Program-made: the position numbers and the translations under genes | In this document: positions 55,301 through 64,000 of the stretch, in pieces | How positions within the stretch are numbered: position 1 is the stretch's first letter | Layout: each line of letters begins with the position of its first letter | Source of the DNA: Omphiscola glabra | Lineage: Eukaryota > Mollusca > Gastropoda > Lymnaeidae | Reading direction: 5' to 3' | Assembly (NCBI GenBank): GCA_964017045.1 | Contig: OZ024808.1 | Coordinates: forward strand, 22,681,418 to 22,745,417 | DNA length: 64,000 bases | Notes under the pieces: model-generated | The model's input: only the letters and a program-made list of their open reading frames with translations | Databases searched by the model: none | What the model was told of the DNA's origin: nothing

Positions 55301-57300
55301 TAGTACATTGTGAGATATTTTTTCTTTAAATATAAAAATTGTATTTAAACATTTTTTACTTAGGTTGTGGAACAGCAAAAAGCTGTTATTGGTTGTGCAT
55401 TTTAAAAATATTTTCTGTTTGCAGTAGGCATCTTTATAAATATTTTTATAGCCTTAAGTATAAATTCAAAATTTGTGATGGACAAGTTGTTAATGGTTGA
55501 CTTGCTGGTTAGTTTTGCTTGTCAGTCATTAACATTCTTTATTCAACCATTTTGTGATAACCAATTAATAAATTACATTAAAAAAAAAAATTAAGTTCAA
55601 TATTTTGAATTTGTATCCCACTAATAAAAATTATCTTTTTTTATGATATGCTGGACAATTTTTGTTAAGCTTTCTACTGGAGAGTGAAATCAATCAGATT
55701 TTAATGGGTGAAGAATACAATAATTTTTGTCAGTAACTTGTTTTGTTAAAAATTTACATGTAAATTATCTTGTAGCAATTTTTTTGAAGTTGTATTTTTG
55801 CTTTCAAAACATTGCATTTAGATGATGTTCATTAGATATACTGATGTATCCCTTTTTGCTCTAATGAAATAGTGAAGCATCATCTTGAAACTTGATAGCC
55901 GTTTTAATGTTTCGATTTTTAAAATTATTTTTATTGTATTGCAAACTTTATTACATCATTGTTGGATATTATTGATCGAAATGTGGGCCTAATTTAGCCA
56001 GCAGGCCACATTTTACAGATGCCCGAAAATGTTATTTTAATGGCATTTAGAACTCCTATGTCTTCCTCAGCTGAGTGACTAGAAACGTGTTATTATTAAT
56101 TTTGACAAATTTTTTACCAATTTAGAATATTTTACATATTAATCATAATTCCAAAGGAGCTGGAAAACATATTTCTTACATTTTTAATTTTTTTTTTACA
56201 TTAACATCAGGGCATCTCTCATATGGGAGTATCTCTTTGCATCAATGTTATCCTCTGTTATACAAATTATTCATCTGCATGTCATTCCATTTGAGCTTAA
56301 TGGAGTTTCATGCATTTTATTTATTTAGCTATAATAAGCACCTTAAACTATTTTTCTGAAGGCTTTATTTACGAATGGTGCAGAACATTGTCATCATGTA
56401 TAGTATGTGAAATTTAATGTGCTCACATTTCTCTAAATACATTTTAAAGGTGCAGTACTTAAAATAGAGTGATGTGTAGAGATAAAGCACTTGCCTGTAA
56501 ATTAACATGCAAACCCTAAACCTTTGGCAGGCAAACTTATAGGAAATATAAAACATGGAAGTGTAGCTGTCAAACATCACAAAGATTGTTAGATCTCTTT
56601 CATGGTATAATTTTATTTCAGATTATTTATAAAATTTGTATTGTTGCACTGACAAATTAACAGGGTTGCCTAAGTGTGTCTCATAATTTGCAGTTTATTG
56701 CAAGTGTCTCTTGCTGTATGTTAGGGATGTGTTTTATTGTCATATACATAAATCCCAAAGAATTTTTGTATTACATAAAGATCATCAAAACATGCATGCA
56801 TTTGATATACATGTATGCCTATACTATAATATTTATTCATAATTCTGTGTCGCAAACAAAATTTAAATACAATTTAACCTTTACATACAATTTCTAAAAT
56901 TATTTAGTAGGCAGTTTATAGTTCTTTAATACTGATTTTTGCTACTTCTTTCTATAAGCTTTCAACTTGTTGTTTATATAGTAAAATTAAATCATAATAA
57001 TACTTAATAATAAACAAAAATGAAGGAATATGTGATTTTTTTTGTATGACAAATTTCTTTTTGTTCAAGATAAATGATAATTACCATATAACACATAATG
57101 TTTATTAATTAGTAAAATAATTAAGACATAAAGTTCAGTTACGATTTATTATAAAACCCTATCCTAAATGATGCATTTATGATGGAACTCTGAAGATATT
57201 ACATTTTGGAAGATTAAAGTTTTCAAAGATTTTTTTTTGTCCAAGCAAAACACTTTGTTTTAACTGGAAGATTACAATGCTGCTGCTCAAATGGTTGTTG
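52360..57300. other. Long AT-rich stretch, no gene recognised
   Basis: Could be 3' untranslated sequence of the membrane-protein gene plus intergenic DNA. A G-tract lies at 52798-52810, a 25-base C-tract at about 54617-54636, and A-tracts at 54768 and 55580. No exons with family motifs were found in either direction. Confidence 0.45.
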
Positions 57301-60300
57301 TTGTTTTTATTTTCATAACATCATATCACCCTGAGAATTATAAAAAAAATCACAGTGGATGTTTTGATTTTTGGGTCATTCACAGACAAGGAACAAAAAC
57401 ACTGAATAACATTCTCATAACCAAAGAACCAAAAAGACCTGCACACATTTGTTTGGTTTATTTACATTTTGGTTTGTGAGAGCACTGAGATAAATTAACC
57501 CACTCTTTACAAAAATATAATCACTCACAAATAAGTGGAACCCTCATACATACAATTAATTAGAACATTAAAACAATTTCTTTATTTCAAGTTTTTAACA
57601 CAACCCTTTGTTGTTTTTTTTTATTGTTTCAATATCACTCACACAAACTTAAGTTACAGTGCAGCTGTGTGTTACTGATACTGTCTCATCTTATACATTT
57701 AAAAAGACAGGAAGTATAAAATATTGGATTAGAATTACTTTACTTGACCTGAAATTAAGAAAAAAACTATTTATACATGTGACTTATTACACAATATGTA
57801 CAGGTAATACATATTTGTAATATATATTTAATTCATTTTCTGATCCCAAATTTGTAAGGTAGACGACTCTTAACATCCCATAAATTATTCCCTCAAAATT
57901 AAAGAAAAAAGTTTTATGATTGCTGTAAAAATATGTCCCTGACATTGTACATTCCCATTGAAATAATATTGAACCTTTAGAAATTGCTAAAGCAATCAAG
58001 CCAAATTAGTCTCCCACTACGACCACTGGTATCCTCTTCTTAAACTTTTTTAACCCTTTAAAAATTACTATTAAATTTAAATGTAAAATTAGTAAGCTTG
58101 AATATTTAGTATTGAATAAATGAGCGTGGATTACTTTTAAGGTGCTTAAGAAATAGACCAATCTGGATTTGTCTAAATTAGCAGCAACTATGGATTTCAC
58201 ATGGAAAAACCTTGCTACCTTAAATATCAGTAGGTTTCTACAAAAAAAGATCGACTTAAACTTAAATACAGCAGTTAAAATTCCATTTGAACTGGTAAAT
58301 GCATGTGAACAATTGAATATTAAATACAACCATGGATTTCATACAAATTCAGTGACTGGATAAGTCTCTGATTTGTTGAATGACTTGACTATTTTGTTTG
58401 GTACCGTACAATGGAATCGAGTCCCAAAATTTTTTTAAATGTCTATGATACTGAAACATTTAATCTATTTATAAAATTATTAGCTGTACATCAGAAACTA
58501 TTATAGCATAGAATGACTACATTTTTTTTTAGCTACAATAATAGCCAACAGCAAAAGTCTCAGCACATATTTTAAGATTTATTAAAGACTGAGTGTTTAA
58601 ATGTTTCAAGTGTCTATTTCAAACAGACAAAACGTAAGGTTTTAGTCCAGCCCTCAGAGAGAGAAAGTAATGGAAGTTTATCAACATCCAAGCATTTGTT
58701 CAAGGTAATTTCATTCTTTACAATAAAAACCTTTTGGATGACAGAAGACCATAACGGCAATTTAAGAAGGCAAAATTACAAACGCAAGGGGTTGCAATAA
58801 TTTTTAGAATACAATGAATACTGAAGAATTCACAAAAACTAATTTCGAACAAGTAAAAATTTGTTATTTTAAAAATACAAAGTCCGTTATAATTCTAAGA
58901 ATTTCCAACCTGTTATTGTAATATGAATGAAATATTTTCTCCCATTTTGAGTAGAAAAACACTCTTTTTCAGTACTGGAAATTTATCTTGGCAAATACAG
59001 GCATGATGTCTGCTTAATACTATTCATTAATATATGTTTCATAATCATGCAAGTCAATCAAATAAAGTTAAAATGCATGTAAAAAAAAGAATTTAGGCCT
59101 ATAGAATATAGAGGATAATTAAATAAAAATAAACATTCAAAGTGAGGTCAGACACACTCCCTAAAGTTAACTCTGATTTCAGTATTTGATATATCTACTG
59201 CTGTAACATAGATTTATCCAAGTTATTACACCTATGTTAAGCCTAAAGTTGAGAGATCAACAAACAAATTTGATGATGTGAAAAGTAAAAGTTAAGTAGC
59301 GTGTAATGGTCACATTGCTTGTTTCTCATTAAAGTTAAAGAAAAAAAAGTAAAAATATTGTTAATTTCTAAAGTTACAAAAATAAATAATTTGGTATGTT
59401 ATAGGAACCTTGTAAAAGTTTGATTTGAAAGGCAATTTAATTTAAGGCACAAAATGTGGGGTTTTACATTAAAGCTTGAGCAGAGGGCTGTGTGTGGGAG
59501 AAAATGGTTTTAAATCTAAAAATTCAATAATTTAAATAAAAAACATGGGTTAAGAATAACAAGGATTTGGAATGAATGAGTCTTGTTGGCAAAAAATTAT
59601 TTAACAGCATGGGATCCGTGTTGCAAAATATATATTTATTTTCAAAAAATATTTATCATAGATAAAACTATTAACTATTTAGAAAGTAATTTTAAAATAA
59701 GATGCGCCATATTCATAAAATTGTTACAGATCTGTCTTAAAAAGAAGATTCAGAAGGAGGCGGGGGGACAATGAAGATAGAAAAATTAAAACTGTTCCGC
59801 ATTGCTTAAGAACTCACACTGTAACTTTGTTTTTTATTGGTCTGCTAATTTAATATTTTAAAAGTACATAGTTTAAATAGTTTAAAAATCACAACCCTTT
59901 TTTTTTTTCACGTAAAGGCCAGGAAAATCATGTAAGAACACAAAATATTACATTTAAATATTCATCAAAGAACACATGGAAGTTTATGTACAAGCCTTAG
60001 AAATGTTGTCCAGGAAAAGCGTGAACATTTAAGTTCAACAACAATGTAAAGATGTGTAGAAAGTGAAATAACATTTAAATAATGAGAGATTTTTAAAACT
60101 TGTCTCTCTTTTATTCATATATTTTAAGAGCAATTTACCATTTGCTACTTTCTCAGGCAGTTCCATGCTTTTTATGGATTAATACTTAACATGGGGAATA
60201 CAATTTTAAGTTACCAAACTGAAGTTTCATTAAAATATGTATTAAGTATAATTAAGTACTTTATTTTTGTATACTCTGTCAAATAAAAAAACTACAACGA

Positions 60301-61063
60301 TTAGTTGCTTCACTGTTATTTAAACGGAGAAGAGCCCTGTTGTAACATTCAGTACATTTTCTAAGGCAACAAAAGGATTATTATCCATCACATTATTCCT
60401 AAAAAAATCTATTGTTTTTATGATGAAGTTTAATATCTTCCTATCAACACTTCTAAATAGAATGATGTACAAGTTAAGCATATGTACTTAAAGTAATGTA
60501 TTGTCATAGTCTAAATTTATTCAATCTAGTTAATGGACCATTTTGAGCTTTCACTTTCAGCATCATTTAAAGACATATTTTTTTTTTTTTTAAATGGCTA
60601 GCTATTACTGGCTGAACAAAATGTCTGAGTCAATAAATAGCATTTTAGAGACGGTACAACGGGTTAACAATAACTGTTTAACTTATTGTTTCAATTACTT
60701 TTGTATACTTTCTTCAACATATTAAGAAAGTGAAGAAAGAAAAAAAAAACAAAAAAAAAAGAATGAATATTATGTTTTCATATGAAGATATCACATTTTG
60801 GCATTGTAAAAAAAAAAAGCAAAACATCTGCGTGCCCCATGGAATGTTTCAAACATTTTGCACTGTCAGGTGGAAAACCAATAAATAAATACACTTAATT
60901 TCTTTGCTCAGGGGAAGTTGTTCTGAATCAGTACAAGAACCAAGGGTATAAGGCTCACTTCATTACCATGTTAACATAGAAAACATTGGTTATCATAAAA
61001 AAATCCATAAATTGCTGAGCCTAAAAACATAACACATACCTTATACTTAAAAAAAAAAATTGA
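57301..61063. other. 3' flank of the SLC44 gene, no other gene recognised
   Basis: AT-rich. Open frames of up to 107 codons on the minus strand near 58006-58329, and an overlapping 64-codon plus-strand frame, show no recognisable motif or codon pattern. Parts could be SLC44 3' untranslated sequence. Confidence 0.4.
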
Positions 61064-63747
61064 TTATGAATCTTTAGGCTTAAAGTTTTTCTTGCCGAGG
61101 ATCTTCATTAAATCTTTTCCCATAAAGTAAGGTTTCTCTGGCGTGCCATCGTTTCTCTCAATGTCTTCCACTGAAATAAAAAAAAAAAATTCACTTAACC
61201 GGTTAAAGTGACTGAAATATCAAAACATGAATATACTCATTTTTGAAAGATTAATTTTAATTTATTCTTTGAAATTATAATCTTGAGGTTAATTTTATAA
61301 AAAATAAGGACTGGTAGTCTTAGTCCTATTTATCCTATATCAGAGATTTATAAAAATAATTGTAAATTTAGAGATTAGAACAAAGTAATTGAAGATGGAA
61401 TTACATAACCAAGTTTCAAATGAAGTGTATTTTATCTCCAAAATTTGATGATGTTTTACTGATTTTAATTATCAATAAATGAATCTTACAAAAGCACAAG
61501 AAGATGGTGTCCACTGCCATTTCATAGACACTGAAGAAAATATCAGCAATAATGTAGGAGCCAATCACCACAATCTGTGAGTAGAAACAATAAAAATACT
61601 GGGTCAATCAATTTATTCCCAAACTTGTTTCCTTATTATTATAAAAATAAAAGGCATCTGTTTATGAAACAGAAATAGAACCAGTTTTGACGTTATGAAA
61701 ATCGTAGCAGACCTGTACAGTGTTTAGTTATACCAGTTGGGGACTGGAGCTGATGAGCTTAGAAAGCTTGATCTATTGATGACAAGTACATCAACTTAAT
61801 ATAACCCGAGAAAAGAAGGGCTTTAAAATACCAATGCAGGTGAATGCAAGTTAATATTTACTACTTGTTATAACTAAATTTTGGTTATCAGAATGGTCTG
61901 AAAAATCCCTGATGGTATGAAGGGTCTATAGCAGGCCTGCTCAATATGCGGCCCGCCAGCACCCACTTTGCGTCCCGTGAAGTAACGAAATATTCTTTAT
62001 TCTTATTATTTTCTTAATAGCTTTCCCTCCTGTCCTATTTCCTTTTGGCCAGCACAAGTTTTTCATGAAGTATTAAGGCCCGCCTTACATTTTGAGTGGT
62101 GAAGGCCTGGTCTATAGGATGCAGTTAATAAAACTAAAAGGAAAATTACAGATCTGCTTAATAATACTTTCTGTTAAACAAAGCAAATAAAACATGTGGA
62201 TGATTCACCATTACAACCTCACAGATCTTTATTTTAAATGTTTGGAACGAACTCAAGATTAATAGAGGTAATTCTATCTGTCCACATATGAAGCATGAGT
62301 CAAGTTTTGCATCAACAAATGCATACAATTTATAATTTATAGTATAAATAAATATTTCTTACTATTATTGGAACAAAGTAAAAATTCAGCTGGGGTGTGT
62401 AGGCACTTAAAAATTCAATCTTTCCATCAAAGAAGAAATATGCAATGACACCTGTAAAAGATGAGATATTTGCCAAAGAATTTAATTTCACTATCTTATC
62501 TTGTACAATACCTAACATCAATTGAAATTATCACTTTTAGAAATTCTCGTTCTGGCAGGAAGACATTTTGTAATTAAATAAATGGAAACCCATTTTGTAA
62601 TTAAATAAATAAGCAGAACTTGCAGAAAAAGTAAATAAATAAAAAAATGTAAGTTTAATAAATAGTTTAAAATAATTAAATCAAAGAAAATGTTTTTCAA
62701 TTTGTGTGTCTCAGTAAACTTTTTACATTTTTTGGCAAGAAAAATAAGATGATCTGGCTAAAGTAAACTTACCAACAGCTCCAACTACCATCAATTTGCA
62801 TATGACAAACAAGAAATCTGTCACTTTATCCAATACAAAGGCTCGCACAACATTTCTCAAGAGAAGTTCAAAGGCTCTCTTGGCTGATGAGCAGAAGTTT
62901 TTCCCATATACAGACATCTATATGGAGTATTGGAAAAACTACAGCTTTATTTAAGGAAACAATGAATTTTTAATGAGGCAAGCTTTTAAATCAAAATTGC
63001 GCATTCAAATAAAATGTTTCACTTTAGCTGCATAAACTAGCATGGGCTGTTTTAAAGAAAATAATAAATATTAATTGAAAGTATCTTGGTAAAAAGTAAT
63101 ACCCATTAATGATCATTCTCAATGTAATAATTTTAATTCTTATGTAGAATATGCCTGTGATATTTGAAGCATGACCTTCTTTGAAAACTTTAAAGAATTT
63201 ACTGTTTCATAAACAGAATAGTGAAATGGAACTGAAATTTGAGACATTCATTTAAATAATCACGTGTTTAGCATACCATAATGAAAGCATTTTTGCATAA
63301 GAAACGTAAAAATTTCTCTAAACACCAAAAGCAGCACTTTAGGCACCTGAAAGTTAAGAAAATATTTTTAAAATATCATTTTATGAAAAAGAAAAGTTTA
63401 TAAAATAATTTTTCATTATCATCAGTTGAAGAGATCAAATAGTCAACCTTTTGTATACGGTACATTGTAAAAAAAACTACTTGTCTAAATAATCAAATAA
63501 ATCTTTAAAATATTTAGTTTTTATCAGTGATAGCCTTATTTAAATATAAGTGTTATATATAAGTGTTATATATAAGTGTTGTTTAAGTCTTATATAATCC
63601 ACATGTTTTTCAACTTACTTAAGAAAAAATTGGGCAACTGGATTTTCTGATCCTTTCAGTTTAGAGTCTAAATATTCAAGGAAAGCTCTGATGATCTGTA
63701 CAATGGCAATAAGGAGAGACCCAAAGGCAAGTGAACCTAGATGGTAT
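61064..63747 (-). CDS. SLC44: SLC44 choline-transporter-like protein, C-terminal six exons
   Basis: SLC44/CTL proteins are multi-pass membrane transporters for choline and related substrates. Visible exons on the minus strand are 63747-63619, 63346-63277, 62917-62773, 62451-62363, 61574-61490 and 61170-61064, with GT/AG borders and consistent phases. They encode the last 207 aa. Family motifs appear in order: YHLGSLAFGSLLIAIVQIIR, KCLKCCFWCLEKFLRFL, KNAFIMMSVYGKNFCSSAKR, DKVTDFLFVICKLMVVG, IVVIGSYIIADIFFSVYEMA and LEDIERNDGTPEKPYFM. The DTIFLCFLED block and the lysine-rich C-terminus are typical. Earlier exons lie beyond 64000. The SLC44A2/4/5-type motifs fit best, but the exact paralogue is not decided. 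Confidence 0.95.
61932..62109 (+). mobile_element. hAT-like miniature element, CAGGCCYRC family copy 2
   Basis: A 178-bp element in an SLC44 intron, flanked by a perfect 8-bp duplication GTCTATAG (61924-61931 and 62110-62117). Ends are CAGGCCTGCTCAA and GTGAAGGCCTG, imperfect inverted repeats. Contains GCGGCCCGCC near the left end. No coding capacity. Confidence 0.9.
62568..62612. repeat. Small direct repeat in SLC44 intron
   Basis: TTTTGTAATTAAATAAAT occurs twice about 24 bp apart. Confidence 0.8.
63547..63587. repeat. 16-bp tandem repeat in SLC44 intron
   Basis: TAAGTGTTATATA is repeated about three times. Confidence 0.8.
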
Positions 63748-64000
63748 CTGTGATTAGCAAAATTTAATGTCAGTTTTAGAATAAGAATATGAGAACAGAA
63801 GTATATGGTAAAATTGTAGTCCAAAAAACCATCTGAACTCAATAATAAATTGTTCAAAGAAGTTTAAGGATCTCATTTGGTGTTAAACTTTTACTGCTTA
63901 TTTCAATATTATTGGAAATATAAAAGACATAGACATATAATATAACATGATTATTCTTGGGGAAATTTAAATCATTCAATAGACTTGGAATGTTAAAATT

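Noticed and set aside
58006..58363. Overlapping frames on both strands near the SLC44 3' flank
   Set aside because: Neither shows recognisable motifs; opposite frames of similar length in AT-rich DNA are expected by chance.

Overview
The window is a piece of an animal nuclear genome, most likely from a gastropod mollusc. It is AT-rich, its genes are split by GT-AG introns, and much of it is non-LTR retrotransposon debris, hAT-type miniature elements and minisatellites. Five genes have recognisable animal orthologues or domains. Two miniature elements look like SPIN hAT transposons, a horizontally transferred family I recall being reported in the pond snail Lymnaea. I see no tRNA, rRNA or CRISPR array.

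Layout. 1-4849: a reverse-transcriptase fragment, a GGATCC-rich minisatellite and dispersed repeats. 4850-13195 (+): five-exon 6-phosphogluconolactonase (PGLS, pentose phosphate pathway); its 6.5-kb first intron holds a hairpin-forming 46-bp array and a promoter-like island. 14399-19529 (-): a very large, mostly disordered basic protein of about 1360 aa with a short coiled-coil last exon. 19530-29857: mostly repeats (two SPIN-like elements counting the one in the preceding gene's intron, a 38-bp satellite of about 2.15 kb with a 669-bp higher-order period, and 21-, 27/32- and 59-bp minisatellites), plus one candidate secreted-peptide exon at 21411-21583.

29858-33346 (-): a five-exon gene for a protein with three MLLE (PABC) domains and no visible RNA-binding domain. 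This is the most unusual gene here. Its introns carry a 27-bp array and a LINE 3' end. 33540-39728: LINE fragments, a split inverted repeat and unassigned AT-rich DNA. 39734-42004 (+): ribosomal protein RPL28. 47100-48422 (-): intronless RNF26-type membrane RING E3 ligase. 51490-52359 (+): intronless protein with a similar membrane-region layout but an N/R/E-rich tail and no RING. 52360-61063: long AT-rich stretch without a recognised gene. 61064-63747 (-): the C-terminal six coding exons of an SLC44 choline-transporter-like protein, whose 5' part lies beyond the window.

The genes do not form a functional cluster; they are ordinary housekeeping and regulatory genes separated by repeats. All exon boundaries were joined by hand, using reading-frame phase, GT/AG signals and similarity to remembered family motifs. 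Untranslated exons, promoters and poly(A) sites are largely unassigned.
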